64,000 nt of DNA. Source: Agromyces soli. Lineage in GTDB: Bacteria; Actinomycetota; Actinomycetes; Actinomycetales; Microbacteriaceae. Shown here piece after piece: positions 41,101-50,159 of the stretch (position 1 is the stretch's first letter; each line of letters starts with the position of its first letter). The notes under the pieces are model-generated. The model saw only the letters and a list, made by a program, of their open reading frames with translations. It did no database searches and was not told the DNA's origin. Position numbers and translations under genes: made by a program. The stretch covers positions 3,100,001 to 3,164,000 of the forward strand of contig NZ_CP094533.1 of assembly GCF_022811605.1 (NCBI RefSeq), in the 5' to 3' direction.

Positions 41101-41160
41101 GGGGTCGCTTTCCGACATCCGCCGCGGTGGTCACGAGGGCGGATGCCGGAAAACGACCCC
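41101..41160. repeat. Long inverted repeat after the cyd operon
   Basis: 23-bp arms (41101-41123 and 41138-41160) match at 21 positions around a 14-base loop; GGGGTCG and CGACCCC form the ends. It lies 9 bases after the cydC stop and upstream of pabB. It may terminate the cyd transcript, although no T run follows, or be a dispersed palindromic repeat. Confidence 0.85.
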
Positions 41161-41168
41161 TTCGCCGC

Positions 41169-42839
41169 TCAGCCGAGCACGAGCTCGCGGTCGACGAGTC
41201 CCGCCGCGACGGGCGTGTGCGAGATGAGCACGACGGAGCGGCCGGATGCCGCGTCGAGCAGCTCCGCGAGCAGGGCGTCCGCCCGCGCGCGATCGACGCT
41301 CGCGGTCGGTTCGTCGAGCACGAGCACGTCGAAGTCCGCGAGCATCGCCCTGGCCAGCGCGATCCGGTGGGCCTGGCCGCCCGATACGAGCGCGCCTCGC
41401 TCCCCGACGGGCGCGTCGAGTCCGCCGCGCTCGCGCATCCACTCGCCGAGGCCGACGCGTTCGACCACCGCCTCGAGCTCGGCGTCGCTCGCCGTGTCCC
41501 GGGCGAAGATGAGGTTCTGCCGGATCGACTCGTCGAAGAGCCAGGGCCGCTGCTCGACGAGCCCGATGCGGTCGCGCAGCCGATGGGCATCGAGCTCGCG
41601 CGCCTCGATGCCGTCGACGCGGTAGGAGCCGCCGTACTCGAGGAATCGGACGAGTACGTGGGCGAGCGTGGTCTTGCCGCTGCCGCTCGGGCCTCGCACG
41701 AGCACGCGCTCTCCCGGGTCGAGCACGAGATCGACGGGCCGGAGGGCGCTCGGCCGCTCGATCCCGTCCGACCCCGGCCAGTCGGCGTGCACGCCGTGCA
41801 GTTCGAGCCTGGGTGCGGTTCCGTCGGCCGGCAGCGCCCGGGGCGCGACCGCGGGGACGGGCAGCTCCGGCGGCACGTCGGCGGGCACCGCACGGGCGAC
41901 GCGCTCCGCCGCCGAGCGCGCGACGCGCCACGCCGCCGCCGCGGGCGGGATCGCCGCCGCGACCTCGGCGACGGCGAGCGGCACGAGGGCGAGGATCGCG
42001 AGCGTCGGGCCGTCGATGCCGCCGTTCGAGAGGACGGGGGCGGCGAGCCAGAGCGCGACGGCTGCGCCGATGCCACCCATGGCCGCGACGGCCGCGGCGA
42101 CCGCCCCGGCGGCGACCGCCCGCGCCCGCGAGACGCGTCCGAGTCGCCGGGCGAGGCCGTCGATGCGGTCGAGGTCGGCGTCGGTGGCGCCGTACGCGAC
42201 CAGCAGCTCCCTCGTGCGGAGGTGTTCGACGACCGCCTGCTGGAGCCGACCGCGCAGCGGGGCGAGCTCGCGGTCGGCCCGCGCGCCCGCGCGATGCTGG
42301 GCGAACAGCGCGAGGCCGATGCCGGCCACGAGCACGAGCGCGAGCCCGGCCGCCGCGCCGGGCGCGAGGAACGCGATGCCCGTCACCGCGGCGACGAGCA
42401 CGACGAGCGCGCTCACGACGGGCTGCACCACGCGGAGCGCGAGGTTCTGAAGCTCGTCGACGTCGCCCACGAAGCGGGCGAGCAGCTCGCCGCCCCGGGT
42501 CGCCGGCACGCCGTCGGGCGCGACCGGGAGCATCCGCTCGTACACGCCGGCACGGACAGCCGCGAGCTGCCGGAACGCCGCATCGTGCCCCGCGAGTCGT
42601 TCGAGGTAGCGGAACACCGCGCGCGACAGCGCGAACGCCCGCACGCCGACGATGCCGAGCGAGAGAAAGAGGATCGGCGGCTGCTCGGCCGCCCGGGTGA
42701 TCAGCCAGGCGCTCGCGGCGAGCAGCGCGACGGCCGATCCGCCGGAGGCGATGCCCGCGAGCACCGCCGGCAGGAGCCGCCGGAGGGGCGGCATCGCCTC
42801 GCGCAGTACGCGACGTGCGGCGGGGTCAGTTCGCGACAC
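41169..42839 (-). CDS. cydC: ABC exporter subunit CydC
   Basis: A 556-residue half-transporter. Six membrane helices fill the first 300 residues; the ATPase domain has RGPSGSGKTTLAH (Walker A), the signature LVSGGQAHRIALARAM, and Walker B VLVLDEPTAS. With CydD it moves thiols or heme needed to assemble cytochrome bd. GTG at 42839 was chosen because GGGAGG lies 6 bases upstream; it overlaps cydD by 14 bases. An ATG at 42794 is the alternative start. Confidence 0.9.
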   Translation of the reverse strand: MSRTDPAARRVLREAMPPLRRLLPAVLAGIASGGSAVALLAASAWLITRAAEQPPILFLSLGIVGVRAFALSRAVFRYLERLAGHDAAFRQLAAVRAGVYERMLPVAPDGVPATRGGELLARFVGDVDELQNLALRVVQPVVSALVVLVAAVTGIAFLAPGAAAGLALVLVAGIGLALFAQHRAGARADRELAPLRGRLQQAVVEHLRTRELLVAYGATDADLDRIDGLARRLGRVSRARAVAAGAVAAAVAAMGGIGAAVALWLAAPVLSNGGIDGPTLAILALVPLAVAEVAAAIPPAAAAWRVARSAAERVARAVPADVPPELPVPAVAPRALPADGTAPRLELHGVHADWPGSDGIERPSALRPVDLVLDPGERVLVRGPSGSGKTTLAHVLVRFLEYGGSYRVDGIEARELDAHRLRDRIGLVEQRPWLFDESIRQNLIFARDTASDAELEAVVERVGLGEWMRERGGLDAPVGERGALVSGGQAHRIALARAMLADFDVLVLDEPTASVDRARADALLAELLDAASGRSVVLISHTPVAAGLVDRELVLG

Positions 42840-44472
42840 GGACGGCCTCCCGGAGTTCGACGACGCGATCGGCCGCCTCGACGAGGGCGGGGCGGTGGCT
42901 CGCGACGAGCACCGCGGTGCCGTTCTCTGCGAGCCGGCGCACGGCGGTGGCGAGCCGGGCCTCGTGTCCGGCGTCGAGCGCCGAGCTCGGCTCGTCGAGG
43001 ATGAGCAGTCGCACTCCCTCGGCGCGGGCGCGGTGCCAGGCGCGGGCCACCGCGATCCGCTGCTGCTGCCCGCCGGAGAGCCCGGCACCGTCGGCCCCGA
43101 CCGGGTGCCCGGCCTCGAGCCCCACGGCGAGCTCGGCGAGCGCCTCCTCGAGCAGCGCCTCGGGCGCCTGCTCGCTGCCGAGCCGGACGTTCGACGCGAC
43201 GGTGCCCGCGCGCAGCAGCGGCTGCTGGCCGGCCCAGGCCACGCGCGGCCGGGCAGCGGGCCCCGCGGGCGCGCCGTCGACCCAGGCCTCGCCGTCGGCC
43301 TCGGCGAAGCCGAGCAGCGCGGCGATGAGACTCGACTTGCCCGCACCGCTCGGTCCGACGAGGGCGACGACCTCGCCGGGTGACAGTTCGAGGTCGACGG
43401 GAGCGGCGACGGCACGGCCGTCGCGCAGCGCCGCGAACCGTTCGAGCCGGAGCACCGCGCCCGCGTCCGCCCCGGACCGTGCCGAGGCCGGCGTCGTCGC
43501 GGCGCGCACGGCCGAGGCATCCGCCCGCTCCCCCGCCTCGATGCGGTCGAGCGCCTCGCCGGAGGCTTCGAGCCCCTCGGTCGAGGCGTGGAAGGCGGCA
43601 CCCACGTTCCGCAGCGGCAGGAACACCTCCGGCGCGAGCACGAGCACGAAGAGGCCGGCCAGCAGGCCCATCTCCCCCGAGACGAGGCGCAGGCCGATCG
43701 ACACCGCGACGAGCGCGATCGACAGGCTCGCCCCGAACTCGAGGACGAAGCCGGAGAGGAAGGTCACCCGCAGCACGCGCATCGTCTTGCCGCGGTACGC
43801 GTCGGTCGCCCGCCGGATGCGGCCCAGCTGGCGCTCCGCGCGGTTGAAGACCACGAGCGTGGACAGGCCGCCGACGATCTCGAGGAAGGCGGTCGAGAGC
43901 TGCTGCAGCCCCTCCCACTGCCGCTGCTGCACCTGCTTGGTGGCCAGGCCGATGAGCGCCATGAAGATCGGCAGCAGTGGCAGCACGATGACGAGGATGA
44001 GCCCGGAGAGCGGATCGGCGAGCCAGACCGCGACGAGCAGGATCGGCATCGCGATCACCGTGAGCACGAGCTGCGGGAGGTAGCGCCCGAAGTAGTCGTC
44101 GAGCGCGTCGAGCCCGGGTCCGAGCAGGGTCGCGAGCCTGCCCGTGCCGCCGGGCGCTCCGGCGCCGCGATCGACCGACTCGAGCACCGCCCGGCGGAGC
44201 TCGGCCTTCACTCGCACCGCCCCTGCGGCGCCGGACCACTCCCACACCCACGCCGCGAGTGCGCGCACGAGGACGCAGCCGACGAGCAGCAGCATCGCCC
44301 AGCCGAGCTCCGCCAGCGGGACGCCCGCGACGAGATCGGTCACGAGTCTGGCGAGCGCGTACGCGAAGCCGATGACGGCGACGGCCTGGACGAGCGCCAC
44401 CGCGCCGCCCGCGGCGAGGAAGCCGCGGGCGGCGCCGGAGCGCCGGATGAGGCGAGGGTCGAGCGGTTTCAC
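42826..44472 (-). CDS. cydD: ABC exporter subunit CydD
   Basis: A 548-residue half-transporter with six N-terminal membrane helices, Walker A LVGPSGAGKSSL, the signature [18 protein letters not shown], and Walker B LLILDEPSSALD. It pairs with CydC. The start GTG at 44472 follows the cydB stop by one base. The order cydA-cydB-cydD-cydC and the tight spacing show a single operon. Confidence 0.93.
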   Translation of the reverse strand: MKPLDPRLIRRSGAARGFLAAGGAVALVQAVAVIGFAYALARLVTDLVAGVPLAELGWAMLLLVGCVLVRALAAWVWEWSGAAGAVRVKAELRRAVLESVDRGAGAPGGTGRLATLLGPGLDALDDYFGRYLPQLVLTVIAMPILLVAVWLADPLSGLILVIVLPLLPIFMALIGLATKQVQQRQWEGLQQLSTAFLEIVGGLSTLVVFNRAERQLGRIRRATDAYRGKTMRVLRVTFLSGFVLEFGASLSIALVAVSIGLRLVSGEMGLLAGLFVLVLAPEVFLPLRNVGAAFHASTEGLEASGEALDRIEAGERADASAVRAATTPASARSGADAGAVLRLERFAALRDGRAVAAPVDLELSPGEVVALVGPSGAGKSSLIAALLGFAEADGEAWVDGAPAGPAARPRVAWAGQQPLLRAGTVASNVRLGSEQAPEALLEEALAELAVGLEAGHPVGADGAGLSGGQQQRIAVARAWHRARAEGVRLLILDEPSSALDAGHEARLATAVRRLAENGTAVLVASHRPALVEAADRVVELREAVRVAN

Positions 44473-44473
44473 G

Positions 44474-45478
44474 TCAGTGCGCGGCCGCCTCGATGGTCTG
44501 CCTGGTGACGCGCTTGCGGAAGATCCAGTAGGTCCACGCCTGGTACGCGAGCACGAGCGGCAGGAAGATCAGCGCGGTCCAGCTCATGAACGTGAGCGTA
44601 TACGGCGTGCTGGAGGCGTTCGCGATCGTGAGGCTGTTCGCCGGGTCGTTGGATGCGGGCATCACCTCGGGGAAGAGCGCGGCGAAGAGCCCGATCACGG
44701 CGGCCGCGATCGTGAGCGCCATGAGCCCGAAGGCCACGCCCTCCTTCCCGCGCACGTTCGCGAGCACTCCGCCGATGAGGGCGACGGCCGCCACGGCCGC
44801 CGGCGCCCAGAACCACGCGGAGCCCTGCGCGACGCCCGTCCACAGCAGGAACGCTGCGGCGACGACGATCGTGATGACGCCAGCCTTCGTCGCGAGGCGC
44901 TTGGCCCGGGCCCGCAGCTCGCCCTCGGTCTTCAGCGCGATGAACACGGCGCCGTGCGTGAAGAACAGCAGCAGCGTCGTGGCGCCGCCGAGCAGGGCGT
45001 ACGGGTTCAGCAGGTCGAAGAGCGTGCCGATGTAGTTGTGGTCGGCGTCGAGCGGCACACCCTGCACGATGTTCGCGAAGGCGACGCCCCAGAGCAGCGC
45101 CGGCACGGCCGAGCCGACGATGATCATGCGGTCGAACCAGGCCTTCCACTGCGACTCCGGCCGCTGGTGCCGGTATTCGAAGGACACGCCGCGGGCGATG
45201 AGCGCGAGCAGGATGAGCAGCAGCGCGAGGTAGAAGCCGGAGAACAGCGTCGCGTACCACTCGGGGAAGGCCGCGAACAGCGCGGCGCCGGCGACGATCA
45301 CCCACGTCTCGTTGAGATCCCAGACGGGGCCGATCGTGTTGATCATGACCCGGCGGTCGGTGTCGTCCTTCGCGAGGAAGGGCATGGTCATGCCGACGCC
45401 GAAGTCGAAGCCGTCGAGCACGAAGTAGCCGACGAAGAAGAAGGCGACGATCCAGAACCAGAGCACGGCGAGATCCAT
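44474..45478 (-). CDS. cydB: Cytochrome bd oxidase subunit II
   Basis: A 334-residue membrane protein with about eight helices and family motifs such as FFVGYFVLDGFDFGVGM near the start and GPVWDLNETWVIVAGAALFAAFPE. It forms the heterodimer with CydA. It is 12 bases downstream of cydA. Confidence 0.95.
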   Translation of the reverse strand: MDLAVLWFWIVAFFFVGYFVLDGFDFGVGMTMPFLAKDDTDRRVMINTIGPVWDLNETWVIVAGAALFAAFPEWYATLFSGFYLALLLILLALIARGVSFEYRHQRPESQWKAWFDRMIIVGSAVPALLWGVAFANIVQGVPLDADHNYIGTLFDLLNPYALLGGATTLLLFFTHGAVFIALKTEGELRARAKRLATKAGVITIVVAAAFLLWTGVAQGSAWFWAPAAVAAVALIGGVLANVRGKEGVAFGLMALTIAAAVIGLFAALFPEVMPASNDPANSLTIANASSTPYTLTFMSWTALIFLPLVLAYQAWTYWIFRKRVTRQTIEAAAH

Positions 45479-45490
45479 GGCGAACTCCTT

Positions 45491-46903
45491 CTAGTAGACC
45501 GTCGAGGGCTGCTCGACGCGTCCGGTCTCGGGGTCGGGGGCGCCGATCTCGGGCGGCCCCTTCCTGACGGCGCGGATGATGAGGCGCACTTCCACGACGG
45601 CGAGGATGCCGTAGATCAGCGTGAAGGCGGTGAGCGAGATGAGCACGTCGAGGCCCGTGACGTTGGGCGACACTGCCGACTCCGTGAACATCTGGCTGAA
45701 CACGATCCAGGGCTGCCGGCCCATCTCCGTGAACACCCAGCCGACGATCATGGCGCCGAGCGAGAGCGGGAAGCTCCAGATGGCGACCTTCCACACCCAC
45801 TTCTGCTTCGGCATCCGGCCCTTGCGGGTGAGCCAGAGGCCGACGACGGCGACGAGGACGTGGGCCATGCCGAGCCCGATCATCCAGCGGAACGCCCAGT
45901 AGGTGACCCAGATGATCGGCGTGTAGTCGCCAGGGCCCCAGAGCTCGGTGTACTGGGCCTGCAGGTCGTTGATGCCTTCGACGCAGCCGTCGAGACTGTG
46001 CGTGGACAGCAGCGACAGGAGGTACGGGACGCGGATGGAGAAGAGTTCGTTCGTGCCGTCCGGTGTGCCGAGCGTGAAGATCGAGAAGGAGGCGTCCGCC
46101 CCGCACACGGTGTCGTAGGTGGCTTCGGCCGCGGCCATCTTCATGGGCTGCGTCGCGACCATGGCGAGGCTCAGCTGGTCGCCGAAGAAGGTGGTCAGCG
46201 CGCCGGAGACCACCATCGCCCAGAGCCCGAACTTCAGGGCCGGACGCATCGTGTCGAGGTGCTGGTTGCGCGAGAGGTGCCACGCGGCCGCCGTGATGAT
46301 GAGACCGGACGACACCATGAACGCCGCGGCGATGGTGTGCGGGAAGGCCGCGAGGGCGACGGGGTTCGTCAGCACCGCCCAGATGTCCACCAGCTCCGCC
46401 CGGCCGCGCTCGGCGTTCAGCTCGAATCCGACCGGGTTCTGCATCCACGCATTCGCCGCGATGATGAAGTACGCCGACACGATCGAGCCGACCGCGGTCA
46501 CCCAGATGGTGGCGAGGTGCAGCTTCTGCGGCAGGCGGTTCCAGCCGAAGATCCAGAGGCCGATGAACGTCGCCTCCAGGAAGAAGGCGAGCAGTCCCTC
46601 GAGCGCGAGCGGCGCGCCGAAGATGTCGCCGACGAAGCGGGAGTACTCGGACCAGTTCATGCCGAACTGGAACTCCTGCACGATGCCGGTCACGACACCC
46701 ATGGCGAAGTTGATGAGGAAGATCGAGCCGAAGAACCGGGTGATGCGCAGGTACTCGACCTTCGCCGTGCGCACCCAGGCGGTCTGGAAGATCGCCGTCG
46801 TCGTGGCGAGACCGATCGTGAGCGGCACGAACAGGAAGTGGTAGACGGTCGTCAGACCGAACTGCCACCTGGCCAGCAAGAGCGGATCGAGCAGATCATT
46901 CAC
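45491..46903 (-). CDS. cydA: Cytochrome bd oxidase subunit I
   Basis: A 470-residue quinol oxidase subunit carrying heme b558, b595 and d. ARWQFGLTTVYHFLFVPLTIGL at the N-terminus has the conserved His; GMNWSEYSRFVGDIFGAPLALEGLLAFFLEA and AFRWMIGLGM are typical. The Q-loop appears short. It oxidises menaquinol and reduces oxygen with high affinity, supporting low-oxygen or stress respiration. GTG at 46903 was chosen over an upstream in-frame start at 46972 that would overlap the operator. Two BlaI-type dyads lie upstream. Confidence 0.95.
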   Translation of the reverse strand: MNDLLDPLLLARWQFGLTTVYHFLFVPLTIGLATTTAIFQTAWVRTAKVEYLRITRFFGSIFLINFAMGVVTGIVQEFQFGMNWSEYSRFVGDIFGAPLALEGLLAFFLEATFIGLWIFGWNRLPQKLHLATIWVTAVGSIVSAYFIIAANAWMQNPVGFELNAERGRAELVDIWAVLTNPVALAAFPHTIAAAFMVSSGLIITAAAWHLSRNQHLDTMRPALKFGLWAMVVSGALTTFFGDQLSLAMVATQPMKMAAAEATYDTVCGADASFSIFTLGTPDGTNELFSIRVPYLLSLLSTHSLDGCVEGINDLQAQYTELWGPGDYTPIIWVTYWAFRWMIGLGMAHVLVAVVGLWLTRKGRMPKQKWVWKVAIWSFPLSLGAMIVGWVFTEMGRQPWIVFSQMFTESAVSPNVTGLDVLISLTAFTLIYGILAVVEVRLIIRAVRKGPPEIGAPDPETGRVEQPSTVY

Positions 46904-46943
46904 AGGGTGCCCCCTTCGCGGCCGTCCGGGCCCGAGCGGATGA

Positions 46944-46962
46944 CTTCTACACCTCGTAGAAG
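46944..46962. promoter_or_regulatory. BlaI-type operator 1, cydA-proximal
   Basis: CTTCTAC-ACCTC-GTAGAAG is a perfect 7-bp-arm dyad. It lies 41-59 bases upstream of cydA. TAC-N5-GTA cores are typical of BlaI/MecI targets. Confidence 0.8.
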
Positions 46963-46977
46963 CCTGCGGCACCCATT

Positions 46978-46996
46978 CTTCTACTCGATGTAGAAG
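46978..46996. promoter_or_regulatory. BlaI-type operator 2, blaI-proximal
   Basis: CTTCTAC-TCGAT-GTAGAAG has the same arms as operator 1, extended to 9 bp each side. Centres are 34 bp apart, about three helical turns. It overlaps the expected -35 region of blaI. Confidence 0.8.
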
Positions 46997-47013
46997 AAGC
47001 GCAAGTCACGCAG

Positions 47014-47019
47014 TACGAT
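47014..47019 (+). promoter_or_regulatory. -10 element of a leaderless blaI promoter
   Basis: TACGAT is followed by six bases and then the blaI ATG at 47026, so transcription would start at the start codon. No Shine-Dalgarno is present. Confidence 0.5.
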
Positions 47020-47025
47020 GAAGCA

Positions 47026-47403
47026 ATGGCAGGTCTTGGCGAGCTCGAACGAGCGGTGATGGAAGAGCTCTGGACGAGCGACGCCGCACTCACGGCCAAC
47101 GAGGTGCGCGACCGGCTCGTGCTCACCGATTCCGACCGCGGCCGCTCCCCCGCGACGACCACGGTGCTCACCGTGCTGTCCCGGCTCGAGCGCAAGGGAT
47201 TCGTCTCCCGCTCGCGCGACCAGCGACCGCACCGCTACCGCGCCCTGCTCAGCCGGGCCGAGCACACCGCGGAGCTCATGCACGAGGTGCTGGACTCCTC
47301 GCACGACCGCGACGGCGCCCTCGCGCGCTTCGTCGGCACCGTCACCGCCGGCGAGGCGCAGACCCTCCGCCGCCTCCTCGACGAGCTCAGCGCCCGGCGC
47401 TGA
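47026..47403 (+). CDS. BlaI/MecI/CopY family repressor
   Basis: A 125-residue winged-helix repressor: GELERAVMEELWTSDAALTANEVRDRL, then TTTVLTVLSRLERKGFVSRSRDQRPHRY, typical of the family. These dimers are inactivated by proteolysis triggered by a membrane metalloprotease, encoded here 2 bases downstream. It is divergent from cydABDC with two matching operators between, so the cytochrome bd operon and itself are the likely targets. Confidence 0.93.
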   Translation: MAGLGELERAVMEELWTSDAALTANEVRDRLVLTDSDRGRSPATTTVLTVLSRLERKGFVSRSRDQRPHRYRALLSRAEHTAELMHEVLDSSHDRDGALARFVGTVTAGEAQTLRRLLDELSARR

Positions 47404-47405
47404 CC

Positions 47406-48332
47406 ATGCTCGTCGTCGCGGCTGTGCTCGCCGCCCTCGCGATCACCCTCGCGTGGCCGGCCCCGCTCGCGCTCGCGAGCGCCGCCTGGCCGGCCAGAGC
47501 GCCCGCCCTCGCCCTCGCCCTCTGGCAGGCGATCGCCCTCTCGGGCGGCCTCGCCATGATCGGCAGCCTGCTCGCCTTCGGCGCCTCGGCCTCGGGATCC
47601 CTCCTCGCCGGACTCCGGGACCTCCTCCCCCATCTCGTCGACGGGCCGATCCCCGAGCACTACGGCGTGTTCGAGATCGCCGCCCTCACGCTCGCCGCCG
47701 GACTCGCGGTGCACCTCGCCCTGAACCTCGCGCTCACCGCGGTCTCGGCGGAGCGCGAGCGACGTCGCCAGCACCAGCTCATCGATCTGCTGAGCGAGCC
47801 GCTGCCCGGCCAGCCGGGCACCCGGGTGCTCGCCCACCCGGTACCGCTCGCGTACTGCGTGCCAGGCCTGCGCACGGCGACGGTGCTCACCGACGGCCTC
47901 ATCGGTGCGCTCGAGGACGACGAGCTCGCGGCGGTCGTCGCGCACGAGCGCACTCACCTCGAGCAACTGCACCACGTCGTGCTGCTCTCCTTCCGCGCGT
48001 GGCACAGCGCACTGCCCTGGTTCCCGATCGCGAATCGCGCAGAGCGGGCCGTGTCCACGCTGACGGAGATGCTCGCCGACGACGGCGCCCGACGCACCAC
48101 GGGGGCCGAACCGCTGCGGCGGGCGGCCGAACGCCTCGGCGCCGACGCCGAGCCCTTCGCCTACGCGGACGCCGGTGGTGTCCGGCCCGACCCCGACCTG
48201 CTCGAAGCGCGGCTCCGTCGCCTCGATGACCCGATCCAGCCGCTGCCGCTCGTCGAGCGCGTCGGCATCGTTGCGACCGCGTTCATCCTCGTCGCGACGC
48301 CCATCGTCTCGATGCTCGCGATCCTCGGCTGA
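47406..48332 (+). CDS. M56-family membrane metallopeptidase
   Basis: A 308-residue integral membrane protein with N-terminal helices and the zinc motif HERTH at 180-184 (HExxH), then a C-terminal membrane segment. M56 (BlaR/MecR-like) proteases cleave or trigger cleavage of BlaI repressors. There is no C-terminal penicillin-binding sensor domain, so any signal is not beta-lactam sensing by the classic route. It lies directly after blaI. Confidence 0.9.
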   Translation: MLVVAAVLAALAITLAWPAPLALASAAWPARAPALALALWQAIALSGGLAMIGSLLAFGASASGSLLAGLRDLLPHLVDGPIPEHYGVFEIAALTLAAGLAVHLALNLALTAVSAERERRRQHQLIDLLSEPLPGQPGTRVLAHPVPLAYCVPGLRTATVLTDGLIGALEDDELAAVVAHERTHLEQLHHVVLLSFRAWHSALPWFPIANRAERAVSTLTEMLADDGARRTTGAEPLRRAAERLGADAEPFAYADAGGVRPDPDLLEARLRRLDDPIQPLPLVERVGIVATAFILVATPIVSMLAILG

Positions 48333-48440
48333 GGCCGGCAGGTTCCGCCGCGATGTCACTCCGCGGTACGGGGCGCACCCCCGCGTGATCACTCCCTGGT
48401 CGGATGCCCTCCCCAGCCACGGCCCGTAGGCTCGGTCACG

Positions 48441-49202
48441 ATGAACGAGCTGCTCGATTGGATCCTCGACACCGTCCAGAGCGTGGACCCGGTGCTGCGC
48501 ACCGTGCTGGCGGGGATCGGCATCATGCTCGAGACCTCCGTGCTCATCGGCCTCATCGTGCCCGGGGACACGGTCGTCATCGTCGCCTCGACGGCGATCG
48601 AGAACGGCACGCAGTACGTGGCGATGCTCGTGACCGTCATCTTCGGCGCGCTCCTCGGCGAGACGGTCGGCTTCGTGCTCGGCCGCTGGTTCGGCCCGCG
48701 CATCCAGCACTCGCGGCTCGGCCGGCGCATCGGCGAGGCGAACTGGCAGCGCGCTCAGCGCTACCTCGACCGGCGCGGCGGGCCCGCGGTGTTCATCTCG
48801 CGCTTCCTGCCGGTGCTGCACTCGCTCGTTCCGCTCACCGTCGGCATGAGCACGATGAGCTATCGCCGCTTCCTCGCCTGGACCGCGCCCGCCTGCGCGA
48901 TCTGGGCCGCGGCGTACACGACCGTCGGCTGGGTCGCGGCGGGCAGCTACCGAGAGCTCAGCCGCGAACTGCACTGGGCGGGCTACGTCTTCGTCGCCGT
49001 CATCGCGGTGTTCCTCGTCGTCGTCTGGATCGCGAAGAAGCTGATCCTGCGCTCCGAGGCCCGCCACCTCGAGGCCGACGCGGCGCTGGGCGACGCGGTC
49101 GCGGGCGACGCGACGCCGGTCGACGAGCTCGCGAACGAGACCGCCGTGAGCGAGGGCGAGGCGAGCCCGTGCACGACGGAGGGGCCGGAGTCCCGGGCGT
49201 GA
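48441..49202 (+). CDS. DedA family membrane protein
   Basis: A 253-residue protein of the DedA/VTT superfamily (lipid scramblase-related flippases). Family features are LIGLIVPGDTVVIVAS, the E...G...G...R region (GALLGETVGFVLGRWFG), and RFLPVLHSLVPLTVGMSTMSYRRF. Some members flip undecaprenyl phosphate or phosphatidylethanolamine. The C-terminus is acidic and soluble. TAGGCT lies 8 bases before the ATG and may be the -10. A terminator overlaps the 3' end. Confidence 0.9.
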   Translation: MNELLDWILDTVQSVDPVLRTVLAGIGIMLETSVLIGLIVPGDTVVIVASTAIENGTQYVAMLVTVIFGALLGETVGFVLGRWFGPRIQHSRLGRRIGEANWQRAQRYLDRRGGPAVFISRFLPVLHSLVPLTVGMSTMSYRRFLAWTAPACAIWAAAYTTVGWVAAGSYRELSRELHWAGYVFVAVIAVFLVVVWIAKKLILRSEARHLEADAALGDAVAGDATPVDELANETAVSEGEASPCTTEGPESRA

Positions 49203-49221
49203 CCCGGGATTCCGACCCCTC
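49179..49221. terminator. Terminator between dedA and the Opu operon
   Basis: A 19-bp stem with one mismatch and one G-T pair (49179-49197 with 49203-49221) and a five-base loop. The left arm lies inside the end of the DedA gene. It is placed to stop transcripts from both convergent units. Confidence 0.7.
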
Positions 49222-49229
49222 TGCGAGGC

Positions 49230-50159
49230 TCAGAACAGCGACTTCTCGGCCAGCCAGTCCTTCGCGATCTGCGCGGCCGACTGCTGCTCGTTGACGCTCA
49301 GCGAGTTCAGCGCGACGAGGTCCTCGGGGGTGAGCGCAGCGCTCACCGTGTTGATGACCTTCGCCATGTCGTCGGTGACCTTCTCGCTCACCACGGGCAC
49401 GACGTTCGAGGCGAGGAAGAGCCCCTCGGGGTCCTCCAGCGTCACGAGGTCGTTCGCGGCGATGTTCGGGTCGGCGCTGAAGATGTTCACCATCTGCACC
49501 TGGTCGTCGACGAGCGCCTTCAGGGTCAGCGGGCCGCCGTTGTCCTCGATCGGGGTGAAGGCCACGTCGACGCCGTACACCGACTTCAGGCCCTCCGGCC
49601 CGTAGGGGCGGGTCGCCAGCTCGGAGTTGCCGCCGAGCGTGATCTTCGAGGTGACGTTCTTGAGGTCGGCGAGGCTCTTCACGTTGTTCGCCTCGGAGAA
49701 CGCCTTGGTCACGTTGTACGAGTCCTGGTCGCTCGCGGTCGACTGGTCGAGCACGCGCAGCCCGTCGGGCAGCGCACCCTCGAGCGCGGTATAGACGTCG
49801 TCGCTCGTGGTCGCCGTCGTGTCGGGCTCGAAGAACTGCAGCAGGTTGCCGGTGTACTCGGGGAAGACGTCGATCGAGCCGTCCTCGATCTCGGGCATGT
49901 AGACCTCGCGCTGCCCGATGCGGAACTGGCGGTCGACCGTGAAGCCGTTCTCCTCCAGTGCCTGCGCGTAGAGCTCGGCGATGATCTCGTTCGAGTAGTA
50001 GTCCTGCGAGCCGATGACGATGGTGTCGCCCCCCGAGCCGCCCGGCGAGGACGACTCGTCGAGCGGGTCGCCGCCGGAGGCGCAGCCTGCGAGGGCCGTC
50101 ATCGCGCCGACGGCGACGGCCGCCAGGGCGATGCGGAGGGTCGTGCGTGCCGTGTTCAT
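49230..50159 (-). CDS. Glycine betaine/choline-type ABC transporter substrate-binding lipoprotein
   Basis: A 309-residue OpuAC/OpuCC-like protein. The signal peptide ends in lipobox LAGC with lipidated Cys26. The mature part begins IVIGSQDYYSNEIIAELYAQALEENGF and includes DVFPEYTGNLL, typical of quaternary-amine binding proteins. It overlaps its permease (ATGA). Substrates of this family are betaine, choline, carnitine or proline betaine; the aromatic cage was not mapped. It completes an osmoprotection system. Confidence 0.9.
   Translation of the reverse strand: MNTARTTLRIALAAVAVGAMTALAGCASGGDPLDESSSPGGSGGDTIVIGSQDYYSNEIIAELYAQALEENGFTVDRQFRIGQREVYMPEIEDGSIDVFPEYTGNLLQFFEPDTTATTSDDVYTALEGALPDGLRVLDQSTASDQDSYNVTKAFSEANNVKSLADLKNVTSKITLGGNSELATRPYGPEGLKSVYGVDVAFTPIEDNGGPLTLKALVDDQVQMVNIFSADPNIAANDLVTLEDPEGLFLASNVVPVVSEKVTDDMAKVINTVSAALTPEDLVALNSLSVNEQQSAAQIAKDWLAEKSLF

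Noticed and set aside
39567-43004. A 1145-codon plus-strand open frame opposite pabB and cydC
   Set aside because: Same shadow effect; low-complexity Glu/Arg/Gly composition and no family character.
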